Assembly: GCA_037176885.1 (NCBI GenBank)
Contig: JAWWNJ010000210.1
Coordinates: 186,001-250,000 of the forward strand
Direction: 5' to 3'
Length of the DNA stretch: 64,000 bases
DNA from: Favolaschia claudopus
Lineage: Eukaryota; Basidiomycota; Agaricomycetes; Agaricales; Mycenaceae
The translations under genes were made by a program, and so were the position numbers. Under the pieces are notes generated by a model. That model saw only the letters and a list, made by a program, of their open reading frames with translations. It did not search any database and was not told the origin of the DNA. Positions 10,005-21,726 of the stretch are shown here, one piece after another (positions within the stretch are counted from its first letter, which is position 1; each line of letters opens with the position of its first letter).

Positions 10005-10345
10005 TCATAACTTGGTGAAATTGGGGCGAGATGTGCCTCCAAGACACTTGAATACAAAGCTGTAAGCCACTTTCCGAGTCGAAATGGGCTGTCCCTCTGA
10101 TTTCCCATATGATATTGGCGTTCTAGACCTGGAACACTTTTGTTGCAGATCAGGCAATTTCTGCGGCCGTCCTTCGGAGTGGGGGGTTTCACGGATTCCA
10201 GACGGTGCAGTACTCGAGTAACAACTCGATTGTTGGGACCTCCTTCCTTCCACCTATCTTTAATGAATTCAACGCTGTCTCGCCATGCAACAGCACTCTC
10301 CCACCTCTCCCCGCCTACTTCGACGTTTATGGAACCCTCAATCAC
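10005..10345 (-). CDS. Possible hypothetical protein, 115 aa
   Basis: Open frame with a plausible composition (VEFIKDRWKEGG, then CLICNKSVPGLERQYH, a C-x2-C...H arrangement) and a stop near a run of AT-rich DNA. No family recognised. The start may lie upstream, and the ORF may be the last exon of something larger. It could equally be chance. Confidence 0.25.
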
Positions 10346-10461
10346 GCCGACCCTCCTTCCTTTTATCTCGCTCCCTCCTCCAACGCCTAGCTCAACGTCT
10401 CCGAACCTAACACTAGGCTAACGGCCCCGCATACCCCGCTGAAATCAGCTTCCGCATGCTC

Positions 10462-11610
10462 CTATGTCGGAAAAATCCTAAACCGGTTATCATGGCTCTT
10501 AAGCCAACACAAGCCGTTATAATCCCGTAAGCCATAAGGTGGATTATAACGCACAGGTGTGAACCTTCTAAGCCCTTATAATCCGTGGTAAGCCATGCCT
10601 TGGATTATCAGACATATGTACATTATGCCATTACCAGCCATTACGATTGATTACCGCACATTCAGATCATCAATAGCATTCGAAACAATATATATTGCCT
10701 AAAACTACAACATGAAGACTAAATTTCACTTGCTTCCGGGTCCACCCCGCGCCACAGTTGCAACCGCCTTGAAACCGACGACGCGTAGCGACTGCATGAA
10801 GGAGTTCAGAAGATTGCGCAGATGACAGCATGATATGAATGCAACGTACTTTGTAGGATGCTACAGGGTTCTAGGTGATGGCCATCCTGAGTGAGAGGGG
10901 AAGTGGTGAGGTATGGTGAGGTACGCACGAGCGAAGAAGTCCAGTCCAGTCGTGACGAAGGCGATACTGTAAAAGGAAGTCAGTGACTTACTCGACTATA
11001 GGAATGTACGCAAATGTGACGAACGCACGAATGAGACACTTTGCGCCGCAACGACAACTGGGGGTCGACTTTTGAAGTACTGGGACCTTGTTGGGACCGC
11101 CCGCTGTGTGGAGTAGTGATTGGATCCTAGATTACTGCTGACATCTGCCGAACGGATTGGGTGGTGCAGCGGGCCGTCGCTGCGGGCGCAGCGGGATTCT
11201 ATGTGCAAGCATTGGGAACGACGATGGTGGTGGTTGGGGCGTAAGAAGCGTGGGAGTCCATCCGCAGCAGCCCTTGGTATTTGTGAAGTCGAGTTGTGGA
11301 GTAGATGGAAAAATGTTGTAACAGCCTTCGGCAAGTTCGGCATGAAGTCGAACCAGCGGGAAGAATGCTGCAGATTGCTCGTGCAGAGTGGAAATTGAAT
11401 GTAGACCACCCAAAACAAAGCACAGACATCTTATTAAACTTTCCCTGAGGCTTCCCATACAAGTTGCTTGCTAAAAAGATTATCACGGCTGACAAGGGAT
11501 TAAAACGGATTGTGAGCCTCCGGCGAGCGGCTTGTAAGCCGTCTCAAGCCGTGCTAAGGTCGTAAGCCAGTTCAATCCGTTGTAAGCAAATTGACTTTTT
11601 TCCGACATAG
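10462..11610. mobile_element. Non-autonomous inverted-repeat element, 1.15 kb
   Basis: Ends CTATGTCGGAAAAA (10462) and TTTTTCCGACATAG (11610) are perfect inverted repeats. Both subterminal regions carry many copies of TAAGCC and AATCC-type words in both orientations (10490-10610 and 11500-11590), as seen in hAT-like and similar elements. No transposase is visible; the minus ORF at 10996-11418 lacks recognisable motifs. The target duplication is uncertain: either TA, with the element starting at TGTCGG, or none preserved. Confidence 0.75.
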
Positions 11611-11809
11611 TCCCTCATCATTCTCCCACCGCCGCGCGTCGACCAGTCCTGAAACAACTCCTGCAATCGCCGTATTACGGCCGCAATTGAATTGGTGCCC
11701 ACGGCTTACCATTTTCGGCGGCGGCGCCGTACACGCTGTAGAATCCTCAAATTATCCAAAATTTCCAAGTAGAAGCGGCGCGACGTAGCATGTCCATCGA
11801 TACCCAATA

Positions 11810-12018
11810 GCCTGTTTGCGATGCAGCCATTGAATGGCTAATGGCTACGCAAGTGCCCGAATTCCGGCGTATTGACGAAAGCTACCCCCGGTCTGAGCAT
11901 CCAATTTTCATTCCAAATAGCTCTTCTTGACTTCGACATAAAAGTTTAGCCCATCAAACTTTCCTAATACGGAAATCGGTAGCCATTCAATGGCTCCAAT
12001 GGCTCTTCGCAAACCCTC
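11810..12018. mobile_element. MITE family A, complete copy
   Basis: 209 bases bounded by TA (11808-11809 and 12019-12020), with imperfect ~35-base inverted repeats built on GTTTGCGATG and AGCCATTGAATGGCTA. Those repeats themselves contain the palindrome-like unit AGCCATTGAATGGCT. It is the reference for the split copy at 1509 and 2259. Confidence 0.85.
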
Positions 12019-12429
12019 TAATATAACAATTAATTCAAATCTACTGCGTGAATCTAAGCTCGAAATGAACCTCATGTCAGGAGGGGATAGTAGATGCGTC
12101 TCACTCGGACTTCCCCGGAACCCCGTGAGCCAAGGCTACGTGACCTACCGGCGCTTGCCGGGGAACTCTCGCGCCCTTCCCTTATTCCCGCGCCCTCTTT
12201 TAAGTATTGTGTATTTAATTTATTTATTTTCTCGTCTTGCCACGTTGTGTGATACATTGCCTCTTCGCCGCCCTCATGTCGTTCCTCATGCGGACCCAAT
12301 CTCCTCCAATCTCCCCCTGCTCAAGTCGTCAACTTCACCCCCCCAACCCAATTTGCAGCCCATTTCTCCTTATAAAAATGCGTCCTCCAAAAGTCGATGT
12401 CTATTTCGTTCCTTCCTCTGCTGCCTTCA

Positions 12430-14087
12430 ATGTCGCGCAATTGCCACCACTACAACCCCTACCCTCGCCGCTCAGCTCGAGTGCCAATTGGACTCCCGTC
12501 TCCTCCTGCTTTATCTCCCGAAACGCGAGTCGTCATTCAACAGGCCGCCATCGACCTCCAGTTCTATATTGAAGCGGGTGTCATTGTGACATGGAATCAT
12601 GCACTGTCGCAATGGGACTTGGTTGACCGGTATGTTTGAGCTTCAAGCCTTTCTCTAAATTCTCTTGCAACTCTTTGGCTCACAGCCTTTGCAGGCCCCA
12701 GCGAAGAACAACCAGCAGTGACCGGGAAACATATGTTGGGGCTGGGTCATTCTCTTCAGTTCCAGGCTTCAAATACCCTTTTTGCCCCCATCTCGATGTG
12801 TTCGGTCGACCCTACGACCGGATGAAGCTCTTCCTCGCTAAGAGATATCAAGGCAAGAACGAGGACTTCTTCCGGGCTCACGATCATCAGTGTGACTTCA
12901 TTGGTGTGTCTTTTCTTTATTTTCAATCTTTGATGCCTCATTCCATGTGCAGTGATCATACCCAAGGTTCGACCGAGTGTATACAGTATTGGGAATGAGC
13001 AGGAACCAGGTGTGTGTCTGCGCTATCGTTTCTCTCTTCTCACTCTGACCATCTAATGTAGGGAGTGACGAGGAGGAGGATGAAGTACAGCAGACACTGC
13101 TCGCCTCAACGTCCTCCCCATCCTCATCTCAAACAGCTTCGCAAAACCCTCGCATCTCCCCTCCCAGTCCCGCCACTTCCTCGCGCCCCAAACCGACACC
13201 AAAAATCCCCGGATCCCCCACTACACATCGCTCTTATTTCAGTGCCACTGTTGCCACTGCACGGGCGCGTTCAGGTTGGTTTTATTCCACCTTATCTTGT
13301 GCTCTACAACCTCATCATTCTACCGGTAGATGTGTTTGTTATGGAGATCTGCTGGGATGGGGTCTTTACCGGACGCTTTCAGGGTAATCTATTCACATTC
13401 ATCTTTGCATGATGCACTCACATTTGCTTCAAGACACCCCATCCGCTCATCCCCTGTACCCACAACTCGGCGCTGTAACCCATCTCGTCATGCAGCCGTA
13501 CGATCCTGCCTACAACCCTGGTTGCCTCGACCGCACTTATCAGCACCTTCACTTTTTTGATTCCAAAATCGGACGCTGCATTCGCGCCCTCAACTCAACA
13601 CTCGGCGTTACCTCCGACGTTGTTCAAGGCCTTATCGACGACTCGAAGCGCTGCCCTTCATGCAGCTGCCAGTACAGTTTCGAGGGCTACAATGCTCATA
13701 TTCGTGATGGTCTCTGCGGCAACACGCCAAACCCCACTCCAGGTATGCTTTCAAAGTTATTCAATCTCATGAGCCTCGATTAGTGACACTCTTCGACCAG
13801 TTACTCCTGCGGCCCCTCACGCTCCCTATCATGGGCTCGACAATCGCGAACTACCGGCTGGCAAATGCCTTGGCCGGTACGCCGAATTCCTCGACACTCC
13901 GATCGGTGCTTCCATGCTCGAATGGAATTCAAAACTTGGCATACCCACGGATGTGTGGGCATTGGTGGCTACAGCAGTGGAGGAGTGCGAGACGTGCCAC
14001 TTCGTCCGCACTTTCCCTGCACATGCTGCACATCTTCATTCCGAGACGGGAAAATGCAATGACCTTGTCGACGACGGAGGTGAATGA
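12430..14087 (+). CDS. Unnamed agaricomycete protein with Cys/His clusters
   Basis: Multi-exon gene. Exon 1 (from the ATG at 12430) contains ETRVVIQQAAIDLQFYIEAG and TWNHALSQWDL. The exon around 12765-12903 has FKYPFCPHLDVFGRPYDRM and FFRAHDHQCDFI. A Ser/Pro-rich linker follows (13063-13275). The exon 13465-13741 has YDPAYNPGCLDRTYQHLHFF, ALNSTLG and KRCPSCSCQYSFEGYNAHI. The last exon (13789-14087) has FLDTPIGASMLEWNSKLGIP, ECETCHFVRTFPAH and a stop. The spaced C-x2-C...H groups suggest metal-binding folds. I recognise the order of blocks as a repeated agaricomycete family without known function. Exon edges of the short middle exons are approximate. The gene looks intact. Confidence 0.65.
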
Positions 14088-14345
14088 TGGAGAGGATGTT
14101 CACCGTAGATAGAATTACAGTGCATAAAAAATACGCATACAGTTACTTTTTGTATAGCGTAGACGATAGAACTTCTTGTAATTGTCAAACCATTTTCTTG
14201 CGCATTTCATGAGGGGCCGGTGATCAACAACAATAAATTTCGTCTCTTCTCTCTCGCTACACGACGCAATCCAAGACGGCCGCACCCTGCCTCATTGCTT
14301 CATTCTCCAGGCCCGCACAAACCCCAACGACTCTTCTCGCCCACG

Positions 14346-15399
14346 ATGCACTCACCGTTCCTGGCATTTAAAAACCTACCATCGGAATCGCGTCTGAAAT
14401 CTTTACGCCCCTGATGCTTTCACGGCCTCTGGTTCACCTCTGGGACACAGAACTTGCACAACTACAATCTCAAAACCGCGAGCTCGTCATTTATAGCCAC
14501 CGCCATAATTGGCTGGTCATTGTTTTTTGGTGCGCAACTTGCATGTCTATGTCTTCGTACACTCACCCTGGGATTCCTGCGTCAGGCCAACAGTTAACGG
14601 TGTGCGGTTGAAAGCAACTGAAGTTGTTCGGCTTGTAAAGGAAGAGAAACTGCATTGGCCGTGCTTTTGCAGCAGATTGGAGGATCGCAGTCTTGCTTGT
14701 CGAATCTTCATACTCGCTGGCACCGTTTCTGCCTGTTGCCACTACGCTCCCGCTGCTCGGTGTCAATTCTTTGGTGCGTCTTCTGTGGAAGATTCTTTGT
14801 TATCTTCTCACTCTTCTATCTAGTTCCCCTTCACAAGATCTACGAGACGGCTGAGCTTACTTTTGAATATCCCAGCCCAATCCTGCACCACCCTCCGTAT
14901 TCCCAAAATCGCCTCCCCGCTTTTCTTCTCGCAACAGAACTCCAGCTCTTCGAGCCTCAACAGCCTATAGGACATCTCGGTGACCACCATGAAGACATCC
15001 GTCAAGGCAGCAAAGTACCACTGCTGCTCATCTCAGACCTCGTCGATCGCCCCGAAACTTATCATTGTATGTGCTAACTTCTTTTTGAACTGAGTAGAGC
15101 AATGATCTATATTGCAGCTGCCGTCGCGAAAAAAGCCTATGCCGATGCTGCTGTGCAGCCAGACCTCGAAGTCGACGATCGTGAGTGTTTCTTGAAGCTA
15201 CATGCAACTCCGTACATGCTCATATCAGCCCATAGCCAATGTTGTCGATGCGACCGACGAAGAATCCCGCATTGTGCGGAAAGTTTTCGCCGGCCAACTT
15301 TTGAAGAACACTGAGGTCATTGCCCTCCTCAGACGTTGTGAAACATGTCGCAAAGTTTTCCTATCTCAGTTGTTAGGGAGGCACGTCTGTAGAACATGA
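14346..15399 (+). CDS. Hypothetical multi-exon protein ending in a Cys-rich tail
   Basis: The last three exons are well supported: about 14825-15068 (KIYETAELTFEYPSPILHHP, HHEDIRQGSKVPLLLISDLV), 15119-15180 (AVAKKAYADAAVQPDLEVDD) and 15229-15399 (ANVVDATDEESRIVRKVF, then CETCRKVFLSQLLGRHVC and a stop). They are joined by GT-AG introns in matching phase. The tail C-x2-C-x11-H-x2-C may bind zinc. The 5' part (14346-14820) is uncertain, as several frames alternate. No family recognised. Confidence 0.5.
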
Positions 15400-15470
15400 T
15401 ATACAGTTGTAAAATACAGATATTATTCTTGAATCAACGTACAATGAACATCGCTACACTACAATTCAAA

Positions 15471-17159
15471 CTACTCAGTAGTAAGGTCATCCATGGTGCT
15501 AAGTAAAGAGAGTCCCATCTCCCAACGCGCTGTCTTCAATTCCATCAACCGCGCATACTCCATGGGGTCGGCCTCCGCAAGCTGTTTCTCGGTCTTGCAA
15601 TGGTTGTCCAAGAACCGAAAGATTCCGCCGGCACTGAACTGCGTGAACGACAAGCGCTCCTCTCCCTCCTGCACTGGGACATTGGAATGGGCGACAGTAG
15701 CTGAGGGCAGAAGAATGAGAGCGCCGTGCGGGAATTCCACCACAAGCTTGAGGTCCCACAAGACGAGATGCCCGCCCTTTGTATGATCGAAACGGCCCAG
15801 CGCTTGAACCGCGCACCAGCCAAAGGCGAGGTTCAGAACATCTCGGTGCTTGAACGTCCAGATGTTGGTCCCAAAGTTAAATGCAGTGCAGAAGAAGACG
15901 GAGGACTTGAACGGTCGGCGAAGGGTGGGATCGTGATCTCGTAGTTGCGCATCCTTTGCTCGATAGTACTTGTACAGTTCTGGGGCCCATAAAGAAAATG
16001 CACCTGAAACTGAAATCGGTGATTGTGAAAGAAAACGAAACATAGTAGCCCACCGTCTGCAAAGCCCGCCATGCGTTCGATGTGGGGATTGGCGAGTAAA
16101 TCATCAGCGAGTGAGTCGTATTTGTCGTTATTCAACCAAGTCGGAGTGGTTTGGCCTTTGCCGTAAGAGAGGCCGACGTTCATAGCGGCAAAGAGACCCC
16201 GTCGGTGCTTGTGCATGGCAGACGGGAAGCGGGTCTCTTGGCTTACTTTGCGGATTGCCTCAAAGGCGTGGTTTGTGGCATCGCGATAGCCCGGTTTGTT
16301 AGATTGCCCAGCCAGTACTGCTATGATGCGACCCCATCGGTCTACAAGCGGTCGTGGAGTACTGCGAAGATTGTTTGAAAAAGGACAACCCCGCATGAAG
16401 CAATAGAAACGTACATCCCATCCCACTTCAGCAAGGAAAACCCGAGGCGAACAAAATCCTCGAGCGAGCGGCAGACTCTGGCCCCACATTTCTCCCCCTC
16501 TTTCTCAAACTTTGCCGAATATGCTCCCTTAGCGGTTGGGAGCGCCGAAGCATCGAGGGTGGTCTGAAGCGGATCTGCGGGCCAGACGTATTGGGAGATG
16601 GTAGAGGCGGTTGCGACGTGACCGGATTCGATCTTTTGCTTTGCGCGACGTTTTCGGCGGCGCGACTGTGCAGCCGCACTAGTCTTTGCTGCTTTTTCAC
16701 GCGTCTTCTCGGGGTGTGGAGCTCGTCGGCGGTGTGGGCCCTTGAGTGGCTGTTTTGAGCTGGAAACCACTGAGTCAAAACTCGGTGAGCGGCGGCGTTT
16801 TGATTCTGTGGCAGAGTTTGGATTGTTTTGGGATTCGGTGCTCAGAAGGGCAGGTTTTGGCGGTGAATCTTCGTCAATATCGCTGAGAGGGTCAGAGGGG
16901 GGCCATTCTTCATCGACGGTGTTGAGCTCATCTTCCTCCTCGCGATCTACTTGCTCATCGCTCTCATCCATTACAGCTTTCCGGATGAGGGGCGAGACAT
17001 CGAAGGATGGATCTTGAATTGCAGTGATCTCTGAAGGGAGACTGTAGGCGGAATATTCAGTGCCACTTCGTGTCTAGCAGAATGTCTTCAATTGTTCGCA
17101 ACGAGCAGTCAAAGCGAACTACTTACTCGGCGGGTTAAGGGCAGCCATATCGACGGCAT
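15471..17159 (-). CDS. TET/JBP-type 2-oxoglutarate/Fe(II) dioxygenase-like protein, 510 aa
   Basis: Four exons: 17159-17127, 17073-16415, 16361-16054, 16003-15471, with 50-53 base GT-AG introns and matching phases. Residues ~30-150 are acidic then strongly basic (RRRKRRAKQK), a likely nuclear signal. The catalytic part has PRPLVDRWGRIIAVLAGQ, MHKHRRGLFAAMNVGLSYG, NIWTFKHRDVLNLAFGWCA (H386-x-D388), GGHLVLWDLKLVVEFPHGA, a His near 439 (PSATVAHSNV) and an Arg near 450 (EERLSFTQFSAGG). The HxD...H...R order fits Fe and 2-oxoglutarate binding in a double-stranded beta-helix. TET/JBP enzymes oxidise 5-methylcytosine or thymine; the substrate here is inferred. No break is visible. Its neighbour on the same strand is the MULE-like gene. 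The family call is from motif recall; a related but non-catalytic fungal family is the main alternative. Confidence 0.65.
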
Positions 17160-17520
17160 GTTGAGATAAGAGACACTAGATGAATTGATTTCAGTACAAA
17201 TGCGTGTTTGTTAATTCAAAAAAACGAAAAAGACAGTGCCATTGAATCGGTCGACCCGATGCCACCGAGCGATTGCGCCAGAACCAGGTGCTGATTCTTG
17301 GCGGGTCGGTGGCAACAGGCTTTCCCAACAGGCGGCAGACAAGAAAATTCATGTACGACGGGTGGCGGCATACCTTAAGAGCCTTATGGGCGGTGTGTTG
17401 TTGTAGAATGAAAGCGGCCGTGAGATTCCACAACACCATCACGTGCCCGCGTACCTCCTCCGCCTCTCTATTTTCTCCCTCTCGCTCTCAACAACTCTCT
17501 GCCCCACGCTCTACACCCCT

Positions 17521-17910
17521 TCACGCCATGTCGTCCTCAAAAACAACCGGTTTTTCTACGTCAAACGCCCGCCACATCGCATTACATACCGCCCTCAAGT
17601 CCCGCGCTGACCACGGTGTCGAAAACATACCTGAAACCCGACTCATTTGACGCAACGCAGCTCGGGACGTGTCGTATCGGAGTTTGTGGTATAGGGGAAG
17701 GATTGGGGCAAGGTTGAGGACGGACTTGAGGGGGGAGAAAAGCATAATGGACGGGGGCTTGAAGGAGAGGCGGCGGCGCGGTGCGATCGGGTTGCGTGGC
17801 TTGGGGCGAGGCTTGGGGCAGACAGTCGGGCGTAGGATAGTGACGGCGGCAATGTCGAAAGAGGGACGAATTCCTCGAAAGGGGCGACGGCTTCGTCCCC
17901 TGTAATGCAT
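17521..17910 (-). CDS. Possible small ORF, 129 aa
   Basis: Complete ATG-to-stop frame between two same-strand genes, with a basic N-terminal third and a later KSVLNLAPILPLYHKL stretch. No recognised domain. On the other strand an ATG at 17528 follows a CT-rich promoter-like tract and opens a 40-codon frame, which competes for the same DNA. At most one of the two is likely to be real. Confidence 0.25.
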   Translation of the reverse strand: MHYRGRSRRPFRGIRPSFDIAAVTILRPTVCPKPRPKPRNPIAPRRRLSFKPPSIMLFSPLKSVLNLAPILPLYHKLRYDTSRAALRQMSRVSGMFSTPWSARDLRAVCNAMWRAFDVEKPVVFEDDMA

Positions 17911-17969
17911 ACAATGACAATAAATCTACTTTTTGTGAGCCAAGCCAAGATGAATACAAAGTTTGCAGG

Positions 17970-20900
17970 CTACAGGTGTACATTGGGGAGTACCAATACA
18001 ACTAGCTTGCCTGAGCCGTGAGGCAATTGGGCCGCAACTTGAAGCTGCTTCTGGTATGCAGCTTCCGCTTTGTCGCATGCCGCCGCTGCTTTCTGCCACC
18101 TCCCCATGACCGCATTGAAGTTGCGGCTGTCCGCCTCGGATGCCAAGATATCTGTTAATCGTTTCTGCTCCTGGCAAGCCTTGCTCAACGATTGATGCAA
18201 TTTTTGAATTCTCTCGTTGTATGCCTCTATCTTGGCGTCTTCCTTGCTCAAATTCTTGTGCGTGTTGATGTCTGGAGCAGTGTCATTGCCCGTGGAATGA
18301 GACGACTGAATGAAAGTTGCGTACTTTTTCGCTTTAAGCTCTTGAGAGCATTCTCCGAGAGATGGCCCGACTTGTACGATGGCCGGATGCGGTACTCTTC
18401 GAAGACCTAGACGGTGCTCGCAACCAACTTGAGATAGGAGATTGGGACACCCACTCACCTCCAATGTCCGCATTTTCATTTTATCGAATGCTTGCCCTTT
18501 CTTTAGTCCACCGATGAGGGTGCAACGAACCCCTTCCCGATTGACATCGGCGTGCACGCTCTCGATAAGGTTGCTGTGCCCATCTCCCGCCTTCCATACT
18601 TCTTCAGGGATGAACGACTTCTCCCAGCATATGCCCGGAAACGCGAACTTGCAGCGAATTTTGTCTGAGACCCAATCTCGGCTAAGCTAGCATCGACCTC
18701 CTCGATATGAGAGAATCCGATCTCACCTGTCCCTGTCTTCCCGCCTTCGCGCTGAATGGCGGAGATAGTGTCGTCCCAACTCGGATGGCGCATGCAGAAA
18801 AGGCTGCGCATGAGATTTCGAACAGGCTCGGGCACCGAACATGACTTGATGTTTCGCTTGCCGTGTACCGAGCATAGACGAAAGATTCGACGCAAATGGT
18901 CGTATGGCCCAAGGCTAGCCAGCAGTCGTTCCGGTTCATGCAGGTCGTACTTGAGCGGCATGGTTTGAGCAGCGGCTTGTAGGTGTAAGCCAATTCCTGG
19001 AACAAAGATACTGTCGTCTGCATTTCTTTTATTCCGACGGCTTACCTTTGGCCTGACCTCCATGCTGATCGCAAGTCCATTGCAGAATCATCCCCTGCGG
19101 CGCATCCGTAGCAGACTTCGCGTGCAGATGCCGCCATTGCAGCACACTGCCCGTGTCTGCGTCAACGATCTGCTCGATCTCGCCGAAAATCCTCTGATGT
19201 GCAGCAGCTGTCTGGCGATTTAGATAGACTCGAAGAAATATTACGCCTGTGATATCCATTAAGAAAAGTAGACGAGAGTGGATAAACTCACTCGTGTTGG
19301 CGACTCTATCCATCGCCGCCATTTCAAATTCAAGAAACTCCTCAATGCGAGAGAATGCGATGTCGCTTTGAATGTATTGTGCAGCCGAAAGTCGCTTGCT
19401 CCCTGTCGCCGACATGCAGATGATAGCGCGGAGTGTTGTTGCCGGAAGTCCCGATGAGAGAGGACTGTTGGTGTCGAACTCATCGAGCGGAAAGTCAGCG
19501 ACCTCAATGATCTTGCGAATGTAATGCTCTTCTGGCACGAGATTCGCATCTTGCCATTCTTTGAGGCGCAGAACTCCTGCATAATGTCGTTAGAATAAAA
19601 TGACAGACAAGAATCAGACTCAGAACTCACCCTTCCATCCGGTGCCGACGGGAAACAGATCAACTTTGTTAGCAGTGATATAAGCCCGTAAGTGCTCGCG
19701 ATTCGCCAATGAACTGTGCAGATCCATTAGAGTTGGGTTAAGGATATTTGGAAAGCGTTCTTGGAGGTAGGCCTTCAGTACGGGGTGTCGAATGAATCCT
19801 CTCGGGGTTAGGTCTGCTAAATCGTGGTCCAGGCTCCGGAGGATGCGTGAAACTTCCGCTCGAATGTGAGGCGGCGTCTTCTGAGGAAGAGGTATGGGGT
19901 GTGCATGAACGCCTCTAGAAACGACGAGGATATAGGGGCATGCAGTTCGGAATTCCTCGAACGGCTCGTAAGTGATGAACTTAGCTTCGCATGGGAGGTG
20001 GATGAGGGTAGGCTGTATCAGTCTACCATCCCCATCACGGTGATCATGGGCTAATGCGCTGCTCATAAATCTTTGGCATTCAATGAAGATGAAGACACTT
20101 ACGACAATGTACCCTTTGCGTCGAGAAATTGACTACCGTTTGACACGGTGCCAGAGGCCCGTACCCCGAGGCATGGGCAGCTCTTTCAATCCGTTCGAGC
20201 TCATCGTCGTCCTCATAAAAGAAGGCTTCAAGGTATTCAAGGTCGTATGATTCATCGATGAAACAACACATATGAAGACGATTTGAGGAGCTGTAGAATT
20301 CGCAGCTATAGAGAGGTGAGTAGGTAGAGTGAGACTGCAGTAAAGAAACACACAGCACAAGAGCTCGGCCATTGCGGTCGTAGTCGAGGGAAACCCGACC
20401 TGAGCAAGTTGGATGGGCCTGCACATAACCGCGTTTGAGACTCTTATGATGCTCGTCCCAGAATGCCTTGTCTTGCTGCTCCGGTAACGGGAGTTGCGGC
20501 GCTGCGTCTGTCTCTTGGAACCCGCAACCTAACTTTCGGATTCCAGCAATGAAGGCCGCAGTTTTAGCGAATATGTCTCGGGATGGCGATGCGAGACGGC
20601 AGTGTTCCTCCAAGTCAGCTTCGAGGCGTTCTTTTATGAGCTCTCTGCTCGGCTTTGTATGGGGGACTGAGAGGTCGTCGATACTCGCTTGGGGGCAGCA
20701 TTTGGCGCCTTGACCTACACAATTCATGAGTAACCGGGGGGAACAAACATAGAATAAAAACTCACAAGAGCTGTGGGCGCGAATAAAAGACATATCTGTT
20801 CCAGCATTGCATAGCTCGCTCAGAAGCGAACAGGTGGATGGTTTCTTGCGGGTTGTCCTTCCGCTCGGTTTGCCCTTGGAGTACGCCGAGTCATGCAAAG

Positions 20901-21264
20901 GATTCGTCCATTTATCGGGGTCTCGCCGGATGAGATATCCAACACCTTCCTCGGTTGTTTCCGGATATTCAAGGAGAAAATCAGGATTGTCGTAGGTGTA
21001 CACGACCGAAAGAACCGTCTCTCGAGTCAAACGAATACCGTATTCCACCTTGCTGGGTCCATCATTCGAAGAAATTGCAGGAGAATTTGATCTCGAACTA
21101 CTTTGCGTCGACCGACGAGAAGGTGCGGGAGACGGTGCAAGATATCCAGAAATCCAGTCTTGCACATCAACGGGAGCAAAGATTGGGGAGCAGAGGCTCT
21201 TAGACTGCTCTACAAGACGACAGAGATCCTCCGTTACGTCGACTACGTCCTCAGACTCAGACAT
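17970..21264 (-). CDS. MULE-like (transposase-derived) agaricomycete protein
   Basis: Multi-exon gene, apparently intact. Exon 1 starts at the ATG at 21264 (acidic, Ser-rich, then VEYGIRLTRETVLSVVYTYD). Intron 20715-20766 joins SSC to QGAKCCPQASIDD. Later blocks: CEFYSSSNRLHMCC, HLPCEAKFITYEPFEEF, PYILVVSRGVHAHPIPLP, YIQSDIAFSRIEEFLEFEMA, VYLNRQTAAAHQRIF, RHLHAKSATD, WTCDQHGGQAKG, IFRLCSVHGKRNI, ICWEKSFIPEEVWKAGDGHS and SVHADVNREGVRCTLIGG, then a coiled-coil tail. The D (SDIAF), D (CDQHGG) and E (NLIESVHADV) positions resemble a MULE-type DDE core; that reading is inference. The family is widely repeated in Agaricomycetes and unnamed as far as I know. All introns checked keep phase. Function could be transposition or a domesticated role. 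Confidence 0.65.
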
Positions 21265-21726
21265 TTCGTCGTTCGAAGAGATTGGAAGAAATTCAGCGCG
21301 GCAATAGACCCAGCTCTCAGGTACCTCTGCAGCTCAAATTGCACACATTCAGCAGCAAAAAAACGTTTATTCGTTCCCAGAGAAACAAGGTACGAGCAAG
21401 GTGTCGAAAGGCCATGAGGAGCCATGTATAGGACAGTGAAAAACCAGTTTGAGGACATCGTAGCGCGAGGCGGGACTCCAAGGAGAAAAGAAGCCTTGGT
21501 GGTAGCCTCATTGCCAGAGGATAAGTCGAGGGTTAAGTCCCTGCTAAGTTGGCTGATAATTACGAATAAAGGACGGCGGGAGGGCGGGCGGACTGAAGGC
21601 GGTCGTGGAAGAAGGCGCAGTATATGCGGCTGTTTACTGAAGGCTTCTAAATGACCGGGCCCGTGGATTTCCGTGGGCCCGGGGTTGTCCGAGTAGGACT
21701 CATCTACTCTGCTCTCTCATGTCAGC
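21265..21726. other. Intergenic, likely promoter of the minus-strand gene
   Basis: No recognisable gene. The frames open here on both strands are short and lack motifs. The right end carries the hAT target site ATGTCAGC (21719-21726). Confidence 0.4.

Noticed and set aside
10996..11495. Overlapping minus ORFs inside the 10462-11610 element as a transposase
   Set aside because: No DDE, zinc-finger or hAT motif in any frame; three frames are equally open.
20080..20760. Reading the whole 394-residue minus ORF as one exon
   Set aside because: In-frame GT-AG introns (20715-20766 and one near 20290-20350) interrupt family motifs and restore them when removed.
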